From an uncultured Dehalococcoidia bacterium (GTDB lineage: Bacteria; Chloroflexota; Dehalococcoidia; Lucifugimonadales; UBA3495), in contig OY282456.1 in the NCBI GenBank assembly GCA_958296225.1, positions 2,976,001 through 3,040,000 of the forward strand: a stretch of 64,000 bases of DNA, written 5' to 3'. Shown piece by piece: positions 9,958 to 18,491 of the stretch. Made by a program: the position numbers and the translations under genes. Numbering within the stretch: position 1 is the stretch's first letter; each line of letters starts with the position of its first letter. The notes beneath the pieces were generated by a model. The model was not told the DNA's origin and did not search any database. It saw only the letters and a program-made list of their open reading frames with translations.

Positions 9958-10749
9958 ATGGAAGGCCGGATGGAGTATAGCAATATTACACTGTCGGCGG
10001 GAGACCGGGTAGCCACGGTGCGGCTGAACCGGCCCGATGCGCTGAACGCGCTGAACCCGCAGCTGCTGGCGGAACTGGCCCACGCCGCCGCCGCTGTGGC
10101 CGCGGACCAGTCGGTCAAAGCGCTGGTGGTGCGCGGCGAGGGTCGCGGTTTCTGCGCCGGCGCCGATTTGCGGTACTTTGACCAGGTTTTCGCTGACCTT
10201 GCGCTGCTCCCGGAGTACGTGCGGGATTTGAACGGGGCGTTGTTCGCGCTGGAGTCGCTGCCGATTCCGACCATAGCGTTGGTGCATGGCTACGCGCTGG
10301 CCGGCGGTTTGGAGCTGATGATGGCTTGCGACATGGCAATTGTGGCCGAGGACGCGCGCATCGGCGACCAGCACGCCAACTTTGGTTTGATTCCCGGCGG
10401 CGGTTCAACCCAGCGGCTGCCGCGCCGCGTGGGGATGCCGCGCGCGATGGAATTGCTGACTACCGGCCGCTGGCTGTCGGGGACTGAAGCCGTGGCGTGG
10501 GGCCTGGCCCTGCGCGCCGCGCCCGCCGAGTTGCTGGAGGCCGAGCTGGAAAGCCTGCTCGCGGGCCTCCGCGCCAAGAGCCGCGTTGGATTGGGCCTGA
10601 TGAAATCCCTGGCCCGCAGCAGCCAGGATTTGCCATTGCGGGACGGCGTGGCTCTGGAAGGAGCAACCTTCACCCACCTTTTCGCCACGTCGCCACACCC
10701 GCGCGAGGGCATCCGGGCGTTCCTGGAAAAGCGGCAGCCGGAGTTCTGA
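9958..10749 (+). CDS. Enoyl-CoA hydratase/isomerase family protein
   Basis: 263-aa crotonase-fold protein. Oxyanion-hole segments GRGFCAGADL and ALAGGLELMMACD are present, followed by the Glu-containing helix DARIGDQHANFGLIPGGG. Such enzymes hydrate or isomerise acyl-CoA in fatty-acid or amino-acid breakdown; substrate not predictable. A second start, ATG at 9970, has GGAAGG 4 nt upstream and may be the true one (259 aa). metF follows after 61 bp, whose spacer repeats ATCCCGGTACAAA twice. Confidence 0.88.
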   Translation: MEGRMEYSNITLSAGDRVATVRLNRPDALNALNPQLLAELAHAAAAVAADQSVKALVVRGEGRGFCAGADLRYFDQVFADLALLPEYVRDLNGALFALESLPIPTIALVHGYALAGGLELMMACDMAIVAEDARIGDQHANFGLIPGGGSTQRLPRRVGMPRAMELLTTGRWLSGTEAVAWGLALRAAPAELLEAELESLLAGLRAKSRVGLGLMKSLARSSQDLPLRDGVALEGATFTHLFATSPHPREGIRAFLEKRQPEF

Positions 10750-10810
10750 CAATCCCGTTTATCCTGTCCATCCCGGTACAAATCCATCCCGGTACAAAAG
10801 AGATGATAGC

Positions 10811-11692
10811 TTGAAAATCAAGGAAATTCTCAGTGCGCAACGCACCATATCTTTCGAGTTCTTCCCGCCGCGGGAAGCGGACGGCGTGGCCGGCGTCATT
10901 GACGTGGTGCAGGGGCTGCGCCGGTTCAACCCCGATTTCGTGTCCGTAACCTACGGAGCCGGCGGCGGCACCAGAGCCTTTACGGAAGAAATCACCATGC
11001 GCCTGCAACGGGAGACCGACCTGAACGTAATGGCCCACCTGACCTGCGTGGCGCAAAGTCGCGGGGAGGTGCACGGAGTGCTGGAACGGCTGGCGGACGC
11101 CGGCATTGAGAACGTCATCGCCCTGCGGGGCGACCGGCCTCAGAACAGCGCATCGTTGGAACTTGGGGATGACGAATTTCCGCACGCTACCGACCTCATC
11201 GACCACATCCGCCATCATTTCGATTTTGGCATTGCCGGGGCCTGCTATCCCGAAGGGCATACGGAGTCGGCAAGCATGGACTCCGACGTTGGCTATGCGC
11301 GCCTGAAACAGGATTTGGGGGCCGAATTTCTGATAACGCAGCTTTTTTACGACAATGCTTTCTACTACGATTTGCGGGAGCGGGCGGCGGCGGCGGGAAT
11401 CACGGTGCCCGTCATCCCCGGCATTCTGCCCATCCTGAGTACGCCGCAGATTCGCCGGTTCACGTCCCTTTGCGGCGCAACCATCCCGGCCGATTTGGAC
11501 GCGCAGTTGGAAAGGTTCGCCGACGACAACCGCGCCGTGCGGGAAATTGGCATTGAGCAGGCGGCCAGACAAGCCGAAGACCTGTGGGCCAACGGCGTGC
11601 CCGGTATCCATTTCTACGTACTGAACCGCACCTACTCGGTTTCCCGCATCCTGCGGAATCTAAACCTCCCCGGGCACAACGACGGCGCTTAA
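10811..11692 (+). CDS. metF: 5,10-methylenetetrahydrofolate reductase
   Basis: 293-aa FAD-dependent TIM-barrel enzyme reducing methylene-THF to methyl-THF for methionine synthesis or C1 metabolism. Typical segments: ISFEFFPPRE with the catalytic Glu, FVSVTYGAGGGTR, AHLTCVAQS, NVIALRGDRP, GACYPEGHTES and LITQLFYDN. The start is TTG at 10811; no ATG fits the conserved N-terminus MKIKEIL. acpS begins 6 bp after its stop. Confidence 0.94.
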   Translation: MKIKEILSAQRTISFEFFPPREADGVAGVIDVVQGLRRFNPDFVSVTYGAGGGTRAFTEEITMRLQRETDLNVMAHLTCVAQSRGEVHGVLERLADAGIENVIALRGDRPQNSASLELGDDEFPHATDLIDHIRHHFDFGIAGACYPEGHTESASMDSDVGYARLKQDLGAEFLITQLFYDNAFYYDLRERAAAAGITVPVIPGILPILSTPQIRRFTSLCGATIPADLDAQLERFADDNRAVREIGIEQAARQAEDLWANGVPGIHFYVLNRTYSVSRILRNLNLPGHNDGA

Positions 11693-11698
11693 AGCCTA

Positions 11699-12145
11699 AT
11701 GCTGACTACCGGAGTGGACTTTATCGAGATTGACCGGATTGCCGGGGCGCTGAGCCGGTACGGCGACCGGTTTCTGCGGCGGATTTTTACGCCGGGGGAG
11801 ATTGCTTACTGCCGGGGCCGGGCTCCCAACCTGGCGGCCCGGTTCGCGGCCAAAGAGGCGGTGATGAAATCCCTGGGCACCGGGTTCCGCGGCGTGGGCT
11901 GGCGCGATGTTGAGGTGGTGCGCGCTCCCAGCGGCGCGCCCAGCCCCCGGCTGCACGGGCGGGCGCGCCGCCGGGCGGAACGGTTGGGCGTAACCGAAAT
12001 CGCCATCAGTCTGTCCCACTCCCGGGGCTTTGCGATGGTGGTTGCCGTGGCGTCGCGGCCCGACACCGCCGAATCCCGCCAGGCCGCCGCCGCGACGCTG
12101 TGGGGCGACCCGGTGGCGCCACAGCGTCGCGGCGGCGCGCTATGA
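11699..12145 (+). CDS. acpS: Holo-[acyl-carrier-protein] synthase
   Basis: 148-aa phosphopantetheinyl transferase that loads ACP from CoA. Motifs: GVDFIEIDRI with the metal-binding Asp, FTPGEIAYC, RFAAKEAVMKSLG and ISLSHSRGFAMVVAVA. The Ala/Arg-rich 25-residue tail beyond the family core is probably a product of overlap with the next gene. Its TGA overlaps the ATG of nnrE/D (ATGA), a pairing seen in many bacteria. Confidence 0.94.
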   Translation: MLTTGVDFIEIDRIAGALSRYGDRFLRRIFTPGEIAYCRGRAPNLAARFAAKEAVMKSLGTGFRGVGWRDVEVVRAPSGAPSPRLHGRARRRAERLGVTEIAISLSHSRGFAMVVAVASRPDTAESRQAAAATLWGDPVAPQRRGGAL

Positions 12146-13722
12146 AAGTCGTTACGGTGGCGCAGATGCAGGCGCTGGAAGCCGCGTCGGAACGGGCCGG
12201 AGTCAGCACTGATACGTTAATGGAAAACGCCGGGCTGGCTTGCGCCCGTCGGATTCGGGAACGGATGGGCGGCGCGGCCGGCCGCCGGGCGCTGCTGTTG
12301 ATTGGCCCCGGCAACAACGGCGCCGACGGCCTGGTTATCGCCAGACACCTGCGCCGCCGGGGCGCGGAAGTGTGCTGCTATGTGGTGCGGGGCCGGCCGG
12401 CCGAGGACCCCAAAATGTCGGATGCGCTGGCTTATGGCGTAACGGTATTGGACGCTGCGGATGACCCGGACTTGCAGGCTCTCGATACCCAACTGCTTCG
12501 TGCCGAGCTGGTGGTTGACGCCATCCTCGGCGCCGGCCGTTATCGCCCTCTGGATGGCGTAGTCGGCGCCGCCGCGTCGTTGGTCAACCGCCGTCGCCGG
12601 GCCAACCCCGGCCGGTCGGTGGTGGCCGTGGATTTGCCCACCGGCGTCAACCCGGATACCGGAGCGGCGGACGGGCAAACCATTGCGGCGGACGAAACGC
12701 TGGCGCTGGGTTTCCCCAAGTTCGGCATCGCCAACTTCCCCGGGGCCGGCTATGCGGGCCGCATTACGGCGCTGGACATCGGCCTGCCGTCCGAAGTCGC
12801 CGCCGCCGCCCACTTGCCCACGGAGTGGATGACCAACGCCGCCGCCGCCGCTATCCTGCCGGCCCGCCCTCTGGACTCGCACAAGGGCACTTTCGGCCAT
12901 CTCTTGATAGTGGCCGGCTCCCGCAACTTCGTAGGGGCGGCGTTTCTGGCGGCCCTGGGAGCGCATCGCGTGGGCGCCGGGCTGGTAACTCTGGCAACGC
13001 CTGAGTCGGTGTACCGCGTGGCCGCCGCGAAACTGACCGAAACCATCCACCTGCCCTTGCCGGAAGACGCCGACGGGCGGGTTGACGTTGCGGCGGCCGA
13101 CCGCATCCGGGAGCGCATCGGCAGTTACTCGGCATTGGCGGTCGGGTGCGGCCTGGGCTGGTCTGAAGGCACGCGGGCTTTTGTCCAACGCCTGCTGCTG
13201 GACGGCGACGCCGCTCCCGAAGGGCCCATGGTGATTGACGCCGACGGCCTCAATAACTTGTCCGGCTGCGCGAACTGGCCCGCCCGTTTGCGCGGCGCGG
13301 CGGTGCTGACGCCCCACCCCGGCGAAATGGCGACGCTGACCGGCCAGCCCACTGCCGAAATACAGTCCGACCGGCTGGCCGTCGCCAGCGCGTCCGCCGC
13401 CAGCTGGGGGCAAACCGTCCTGCTCAAAGGAGCGCACAGCATCGCAGCGGCGCCCGATGGACGGCGCAGCGTGCTGCCCTTCGCCAACCCGGCGCTGGCC
13501 GCCGGCGGCGCGGGCGACGTGCTCACGGGCATCATCGGCGGCTTGCTGGCCCAGGGCGTGGCGCCCTATGGGGCGGCGGCGTTGGGCGGGTTTTTGCACG
13601 GCGCGGCGGCTGATAAAGTGCGCTCCCGGCGCGGCGACGCCGGCGCCGTCGCCAGCGACCTGCTGGAATGGATTCCCTTGACGATGGCCGCATTGCGGAA
13701 ACCGGAGGCCGGATATGGTTAG
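12142..13722 (+). CDS. nnr: Bifunctional NAD(P)H-hydrate epimerase / ADP-dependent dehydratase
   Basis: 526-aa fusion repairing damaged NADHX/NADPHX. The N-terminal epimerase (about 1-215) shows LMENAGLACARR, GPGNNGADGLVIARHL and VAVDLPTGVNPDTG. The C-terminal dehydratase (about 230-526) shows HKGTFGHLLIVAGS, VIDADGLNNL, LTPHPGEMATL, LLKGAHSI and the catalytic NPALAAGGAGDVLTG. The ATG at 12142 overlaps the acpS stop; an in-frame ATG at 12100 lies within acpS and is unlikely. Its end overlaps the next gene by 8 nt. Confidence 0.94.
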   Translation: MKVVTVAQMQALEAASERAGVSTDTLMENAGLACARRIRERMGGAAGRRALLLIGPGNNGADGLVIARHLRRRGAEVCCYVVRGRPAEDPKMSDALAYGVTVLDAADDPDLQALDTQLLRAELVVDAILGAGRYRPLDGVVGAAASLVNRRRRANPGRSVVAVDLPTGVNPDTGAADGQTIAADETLALGFPKFGIANFPGAGYAGRITALDIGLPSEVAAAAHLPTEWMTNAAAAAILPARPLDSHKGTFGHLLIVAGSRNFVGAAFLAALGAHRVGAGLVTLATPESVYRVAAAKLTETIHLPLPEDADGRVDVAAADRIRERIGSYSALAVGCGLGWSEGTRAFVQRLLLDGDAAPEGPMVIDADGLNNLSGCANWPARLRGAAVLTPHPGEMATLTGQPTAEIQSDRLAVASASAASWGQTVLLKGAHSIAAAPDGRRSVLPFANPALAAGGAGDVLTGIIGGLLAQGVAPYGAAALGGFLHGAAADKVRSRRGDAGAVASDLLEWIPLTMAALRKPEAGYG

Positions 13723-14140
13723 CCTGACACCCGAACAAGCCGCCCGCCTGTCTGCTGCGGCAGTGGGCCATCTGGCCACCGCCGACGCCGCCGGCCGGCC
13801 CCACGTCATCCCGGTTTGCTTTGCCTATGACGGCAGACACATCTATTCGGCGCTGGATGCCAAACCCAAGCGGGGCAGTCTCACCGACCTGCGGCGGGTT
13901 CGCAACATCATCGCCAATCCCCAGGTGTCGCTGGTCATTGACCACTATGATGAGGACTGGTCAAAGCTGTGGTATTTGCTGGTGCAGGGGCACGCCGAAC
14001 TGGTTGCGGCGGGCGACGAGCAGGCGGAGGCAATCGCGCTGCTCCGCGCCAAATACCGGCAATACCAGGATATGGAGCTGGACGCCAACCCGGTTATCAA
14101 GATTACCCCGGAGCGGGCTGCCAGGTGGGTTGGGGGCTGA
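13715..14140 (+). CDS. PPOX-class (F420-dependent-type) oxidoreductase
   Basis: 141-aa split-barrel flavin/F420-binding protein resembling the TIGR03668-type PPOX family. Features: GHLATADAAGRPHVIPVCF, HIYSALDAKPKRG, LRRVRNIIANPQVSLVIDHY, and WYLLVQGHAEL. The family reduces small substrates with F420H2 or flavin; substrate unknown. ATG at 13715 overlaps the nnr stop, so it closes the operon beginning with the enoyl-CoA hydratase or metF. A MITE begins 6 bp after its stop. Confidence 0.85.
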   Translation: MVSLTPEQAARLSAAAVGHLATADAAGRPHVIPVCFAYDGRHIYSALDAKPKRGSLTDLRRVRNIIANPQVSLVIDHYDEDWSKLWYLLVQGHAELVAAGDEQAEAIALLRAKYRQYQDMELDANPVIKITPERAARWVGG

Positions 14141-14530
14141 GCGACTGGCAGCGTTCCGTTTCAGGTGGTTTGGCTATTCCTCTGAGGTAGTGGGTGAGGT
14201 GGTGGGCTGGGTTCATTGGCGATGCTCCTTGCTGGTTCAGGCTATCGGGGTTAGGGTGGCTGTCGGGATGCGGTGTGCGGGCCAGAGGTTACCGGTCATT
14301 GTCAGCCCCACGGCCGGGGGATTTACGCAAAGTTTTGCTCCGATGGTTCGTGAACTACGCTTTAAGGGCGCAGCCACGCAGCGCGGTGGCAGTCGCTGTT
14401 GGCCGGTTAGACCGTTCTCGCGTAAGCATTGGACGAGGGGTCTCCACGACGCCGGTATGCGATTTTGTGCTGACTGGCCGTTGATGACCGGTTGACCTCT
14501 GGCGGGACTGAGAATCACGTGATAGATTGC

Positions 14531-14559
14531 AGTATAGTACCGATGTTCGTTGTTGTCAA
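14531..14559 (-). promoter_or_regulatory. Internal leftward promoter of MITE copy A
   Basis: Minus-strand TTGACA (14554-14559), 17-bp spacer, TATACT (14531-14536). Conserved in copies B and C. It would transcribe the conserved core toward the left terminal repeat. The IS inserted 16 bp upstream of this -35. Confidence 0.75.
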
Positions 14560-14654
14560 AGGGGGGGTGTCAGTGGGTAGCGTTCCGTTTTAGGTGGTTT
14601 AGTTGTAGGATGGCTGCAAATACCGGCTCCGGAGTCAGAGGGAGGGGCGCTGCC

Positions 14655-15637
14655 ATGGGACTGCTTTACGACTTGGAAACCCGGCTGGAGCAGCAGATAC
14701 CCGTCCAGCTGCAACAGTCGTTGCAGCTGGCTTTGGATGATTACCAGCCCCTCTGCCCGGACTGCGGTTTAGCGATGCACCGGCATCATCGGTACGCCCG
14801 TACTATCACCACCCGCTACGGGGCAATTCGGTTGCAGATGCCCGTGTTCCGCTGCGGCCAGTGCGGCCGGATGGCCAGCGGCGCCGACCTGCTGGGCGAA
14901 GCAGAACGTCATCAAAGGTACTCAAAAAAACCCGCGAACTAGCCATCAAACTGGCGGCGCAGGGGTTGAGCTACGCCCAGAGCGGCCAGTGGTTCGGGTT
15001 CGTTAAAAGCACCATGTGCCGCTGGCTGCGACGGGAGCCAATAGCACAGCCGGAGTTGCGGGGGCGGGTGTTGGAGCTCGACGGATTGTGGACCAGAACG
15101 CGGGCCGGAGCTACGGAATTGAAGGTCATCCGAGATGAAAACGGCGTGGCTCTGGGGGCCTTTGGAGGTTGGGAAGAGGTGATTGACCAGGCCTGGCGGC
15201 AGGGAGCGGTTCAGCCGGCGCATCTGGTGAGCGACGGGGATGCGGCCATCGCCGCGGGCATCCGGATGGTCTATGGCCGGCAAGCGCCCCACCAGCTCTG
15301 CCATTTTCACCTGCTGCGGGAGTACCGGCGGAACATTGGGGAGACTGGTTGGCGGGAGGCGCGGCGACTGCTGGCGTCGTCCGGCCTGGCGGAGGCCCGG
15401 GGCTATGCGGCGCGGGTGGCCGCGTTGACCGGAGGCCAGGGGACGTACTGGTGTCGGAAAGCCCTGGAGAAAGGACTGCGCCATTTAGCCACCGGGCAAG
15501 CGCGATTCAAGACAACCTCCCCTTTGGAACGGCACAACCGGGAGTTGCGGCGGCGGGAAAAGATGGGCACCGTATGGACACCGCACAACCTGCTGGTATT
15601 GCTCCAAAACCGGGGCCTGCTCAACCAAACCACCTAA
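14655..15637 (+). CDS. IS transposase, two frames joined by -1 frameshift
   Basis: Frame 1 runs from ATG 14655 (GGAGGGG upstream) to TAG 14942 (95 aa) and holds an N-terminal zinc ribbon (CPDCG...CGQCG). The DDE domain lies in the -1 frame to TGA 15637: LELDGLWTR (first Asp), HLVSDGDAA (second Asp), HQLCHFHLLREY, and a late Glu in SPLERHNRELRRRE. Slippage on seven A's at 14924-14930 would yield one protein of about 327 aa. Both frames look undamaged. The element is probably active or recently so, given its intact ends and exact target duplication. Confidence 0.85.
14924..14930 (+). promoter_or_regulatory. Programmed -1 frameshift site A_AAA_AAA
   Basis: Seven A's in the phase TCA-AAA-AAA of frame 1, i.e. 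the X_XXY_YYZ slippery heptamer. A -1 slip turns KKPAN-stop into KKTRELAIKL and continues through the DDE domain. Stimulatory structure not determined. Confidence 0.75.
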
Positions 15638-15812
15638 AACGGAACGCTACCTGTCAGTGGGCAGGGGCAAAGTGCGGTCGGTGGGTTTTGCGGACGCCGG
15701 AGCGGGAGCGCTACCCTTCTCCCAACCCTCTCCCGCAAGGGGAGAGGGCTTTAATGACTTTGCAAAACCCCGACCGCCGGCAACGGAACGCTACCTGAAG
15801 GGACTTCGCGTC

Positions 15813-15841
15813 TTGACCGTACTGGCGGCGGCCCCTAGAAT
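15813..15841 (+). promoter_or_regulatory. Promoter of the alpha/beta hydrolase gene
   Basis: TTGACC (15813-15818), 17-bp spacer, TAGAAT (15836-15841). Predicted start near 15848, about 59 nt before ATG 15907. MITE copy A ends 17 bp upstream of the -35. Confidence 0.7.
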
Positions 15842-15906
15842 GCCGGCAACCGGCGCGGGGCATCCGGGCCGTCAGGTGCAGGTTCCCCCGTGGTGTGCAG
15901 GTTTCT

Positions 15907-16620
15907 ATGACGCAACTGGTTTTTATTCACGGCCCCGGCGCCGGCGGGTGCGCCGATTCCTACGTCAATCAGCTGTCCCATTACCCCGGCAGCCTGGCTC
16001 CGCACCTGCCCGGCCATCTGGACGGTACGCCGTGCCGCAGCGTGGAGCGGTACACCGACTGGCTGCGGGGCTGGCTGCACGCGCAGGGACTCAACCGCGA
16101 CCTGGTGCTGAGCGGGTTCACGCTGGGGGCTTGCATCGCGTTGCAATATGCCCTGGACTACCCGGAGGAAGTCCAGGGGCTGGCGCTGATGACCATTGCC
16201 ATGCGCCCCAAGCAGCGGCGGCCCCAGGATTTGCAGTTCCGCCTGGACGCCGCAGAGAATGACGAAACCTACGCGCAATGGCTGGGCGTTATGGACGGCG
16301 TGATGCACTTCATTGAACCGGATTTGCGGGCGAAACTGCTGGCCCGGCACCGGCAGGTCGGGCCGCTGGCCCAGCATAGCGACCTGGTGGTGATTGACCG
16401 CTTTGACGTGCGGGACCGAATCCATACCCTGCAAACCCCGCTGCTGCTGATTCAGGGAGTGGATGACCCGCTGGCGACGGGAGATTACGAAGCGGAAATC
16501 CACCGCGCCGTCCCCGGGTCAAAACTTATCCGGATGAAAGACGCCGGACATTTCCCGATGGTGGAAAAGCCGGCCGCGGTCAACGCCGCCATCGACCAGT
16601 TCCTGGCCACCCTCGGCTAG
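15907..16620 (+). CDS. Alpha/beta-hydrolase fold protein with Thr at the nucleophile position
   Basis: 237 aa. N-terminal strand and oxyanion loop LVFIHGPGAGG; nucleophile elbow GFTLG, where the usual GxSxG serine is Thr72; acid candidate in QGVDDPL; terminal His in KDAGHFPMVEKP. The Ser-to-Thr change may alter or abolish hydrolase activity. The GTG at 15895 is an alternative start. First gene of a rightward series after the MITE. Confidence 0.82.
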   Translation: MTQLVFIHGPGAGGCADSYVNQLSHYPGSLAPHLPGHLDGTPCRSVERYTDWLRGWLHAQGLNRDLVLSGFTLGACIALQYALDYPEEVQGLALMTIAMRPKQRRPQDLQFRLDAAENDETYAQWLGVMDGVMHFIEPDLRAKLLARHRQVGPLAQHSDLVVIDRFDVRDRIHTLQTPLLLIQGVDDPLATGDYEAEIHRAVPGSKLIRMKDAGHFPMVEKPAAVNAAIDQFLATLG

Positions 16621-16717
16621 CTAACCCGTAAAATCGGAATCAGTCAAAATCCGGTTCATCTGTGCCGGTTCATCCTGTGCATTGATATAAAGAACCCAAA
16701 CCGTAAGGAGCGTCACC

Positions 16718-18364
16718 GTGGACGGAGTTACCGCTGTAGCCAACATTTTGAAGATGGAAGGCGTGGAATGGATTGGCGTTATGCCATCCAACCCGCTGAT
16801 TGAGGCGGCAGCCATCGCCGGCATCCGTCCGGTGGTGTGCCGGCAGGAACGCACCGGGGTGCATATGGCCGACGGGTTCTCCCGCGTCACCAACGGCAGA
16901 AAGACCGGCATTTTTCTGGCGCAGAACGGCCCCGGCGCCGAAAACGCCTTTGGCGGCGTCGCCCAGGCATACGCCGACTCGGTGCCGATTCTGGTGCTGC
17001 CGGCCGGCGTGGCCCGCCGCCGGGTGGGCGTGGAGCCGAACTTCCACCCGGTGCGCGCCTACGAGTCCATCACCAAATGGGCGGCCCACGTCAACTTCGC
17101 CGACCGGGTGCCGGAACTGATGCGGCAGGCGTTCACCAAGCTGCGCTCCGGCAAGCCCGGCCCGGTGCTGCTGGAAATCCCCCAGGACCTGGCCGCGGAT
17201 GAAATCAGCGAAGAGGATTTCGACTACATCCCGCCGGTTCAGATGCGTACCGCCGCTGACCCGGCGGCCATCAGCCGCGGCGTGCGCGGCCTCCTGTCGG
17301 CCCGCCGCCCGGTCATCATGGCCGGCCAGGGGGTGATGTACGCCGAGGCCACCGACGAACTGCTGGAGCTGGCGGAGTTTCTGCAAATCCCCGTGCTGAC
17401 CACGCTGGAGGGCAAGAGCGCCTTCCCTGAGAATCATCCGCTGTCCTTGGGAGTGGGCGGGTCCAGCCAGACCGGGCCGGTGCATCGTTTCCTGACCAAT
17501 GCCGACGTGGTATTTGGCGTGGGCGTGAGCTTCACCAAAAGCGGTTTCACGGTGCCGATACCGCCGGGCAAGACGCTAATCCACCTGACCAACGGCGACG
17601 GCGACATCAACAAGGATTACCGCGCCGAATACCCCATCCTCGGCGACGCCAAGTTGGCCCTGCGGCAGTTTATCGACGCGCTGAAAGCCCAGGGCGCGCA
17701 ACAGCGCGCGCCCAACCAGGAACTGGCCGATGAAATCACCGCCAGCCGCGAGGCGTGGCTGGCCGAATGGCTGCCCCGTCTGACCAGCGACGAAGTGCCC
17801 CTGAATCCCTACCGCGTGGTTTGGGACATCATGCACACCGTTGACCTGGACAACACGATTGTCACCCACGAATCGGGCAGCCCCCGCGAGCAGGTGTCGC
17901 CCTTCTGGGAAGCCCGCGCCCCGCGCAGCTTTATCGGTTGGGGCAAGTCAACGCAGCTGGGGTATAGCCTGGGCCTGGCCATGGGCGCGAAAATGGCCGC
18001 TCCCGAAAAGACCGTTATCAACTTTATGGGCGATGCCGCCTTCGGCATGGTGGGCCTGGACGTGGAGACGGCGGTGCGGGCCAACATCCCCATCACGACC
18101 ATCGTGATGAACAACTCGACGATGGCGATTTACCCCGACAGCCGCATTCCCACCGCCGTGGAGCGTTACGGCCTCAAAGACCTGAGCGGCGACTTCTACC
18201 AGGTAGCCGTGGCCCTGGGCGCCTACGCCGAGCAGATTCACGCCCCCGATGAAATCAAGCCCGCCATGCAGCGCGCGATGCAAGCCAACGCCGACGGCCG
18301 GCCGGCACTGCTGGAATTCATCACCAAAGAGGAAGGCACCTTCTCCAAGTTCCGGTTTGACTAG
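16718..18364 (+). CDS. Thiamine-diphosphate-dependent enzyme, acetolactate-synthase-like
   Basis: 548 aa with the three-domain ThDP order. N-terminal PYR domain (1-170) includes the catalytic Glu in CRQERTGVHMADGFSR and QNGPGAENAFGG. A central Rossmann-like domain spans about 190-350. The C-terminal PP domain (360-548) carries the Mg/ThDP motif GDAAFGMVGLDVETA...NN. Start is GTG 16718 with AAGGAG 7 nt upstream. Decarboxylates or ligates a 2-oxo acid; no ilvN-like subunit is adjacent, so true acetolactate synthase is doubtful. A direct duplication of about 17 bp covers the stop codon region (18359-18397). Confidence 0.85.
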   Translation: MDGVTAVANILKMEGVEWIGVMPSNPLIEAAAIAGIRPVVCRQERTGVHMADGFSRVTNGRKTGIFLAQNGPGAENAFGGVAQAYADSVPILVLPAGVARRRVGVEPNFHPVRAYESITKWAAHVNFADRVPELMRQAFTKLRSGKPGPVLLEIPQDLAADEISEEDFDYIPPVQMRTAADPAAISRGVRGLLSARRPVIMAGQGVMYAEATDELLELAEFLQIPVLTTLEGKSAFPENHPLSLGVGGSSQTGPVHRFLTNADVVFGVGVSFTKSGFTVPIPPGKTLIHLTNGDGDINKDYRAEYPILGDAKLALRQFIDALKAQGAQQRAPNQELADEITASREAWLAEWLPRLTSDEVPLNPYRVVWDIMHTVDLDNTIVTHESGSPREQVSPFWEARAPRSFIGWGKSTQLGYSLGLAMGAKMAAPEKTVINFMGDAAFGMVGLDVETAVRANIPITTIVMNNSTMAIYPDSRIPTAVERYGLKDLSGDFYQVAVALGAYAEQIHAPDEIKPAMQRAMQANADGRPALLEFITKEEGTFSKFRFD

Positions 18365-18420
18365 AACCGCCGCCACCTTTGACTAGAACCGTCGCCACGT
18401 CCGGCCGGTTCTGCAACCCG

Positions 18421-18446
18421 CAGGGGCGAATAATCATTCGCCCCTG
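18421..18446. repeat. Dispersed palindromic repeat, copy 1
   Basis: Perfect 11-bp inverted repeat (18421-18431 with 18436-18446) around a 4-base loop; arms CAGGGGCGAAT. The same hairpin, inverted, occurs at 58809-58830. REP-like; may end transcription from the ThDP-enzyme gene although no T-run follows. Confidence 0.75.
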
Positions 18447-18491
18447 ACCCGGCCGGCGCGGCGACGACAAGCGGAATGGGGACGGAACATC

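Larger units (their letters stand above)
14576..15651 (+). mobile_element. Insertion sequence (1,076 bp), complete, nested in MITE copy A
   Basis: Ends are inverted repeats of about 30 bp with one mismatch, beginning GGTAGCGTTCCGTTTTAGG on both strands. The 8-bp target duplication TGTCAGTG flanks it (14568-14575 and 15652-15659). It carries one transposase read through a frameshift. Its terminal repeats differ from the MITE left end by only two bases in about 25, so it is the likely source of transposase for the MITEs. Family not assigned: 8-bp duplications occur in IS256, ISL3 and ISKra4-type elements. Confidence 0.9.
14147..15795 (+). mobile_element. MITE copy A, interrupted by an IS
   Basis: Non-autonomous element of about 565 bp once the IS and one target copy are removed. 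It starts with GGCAGCGTTCCGTTTCAGG and ends, inverted, with GGTAGCGTTCCGTTGCCGG (14-bp terminal repeat GGYAGCGTTCCGTT). The interior matches copies at 37607-38162, 43247-43770 and 60420-60721 almost base for base from about 14270 to 14560. No flanking duplication is visible. Its right end lies 17 bp before the -35 TTGACC at 15813. Confidence 0.85.

Noticed and set aside
12217..13809. 530-codon minus-strand open frame opposite nnr
   Set aside because: Shadow of a confirmed gene; no ribosome site, Gly/Arg/Gln-rich sequence without domain features.
14147..14560. Small ORFs inside the MITE copies as genes
   Set aside because: They are not kept in the same frame or length between copies A-D and have no ribosome site.
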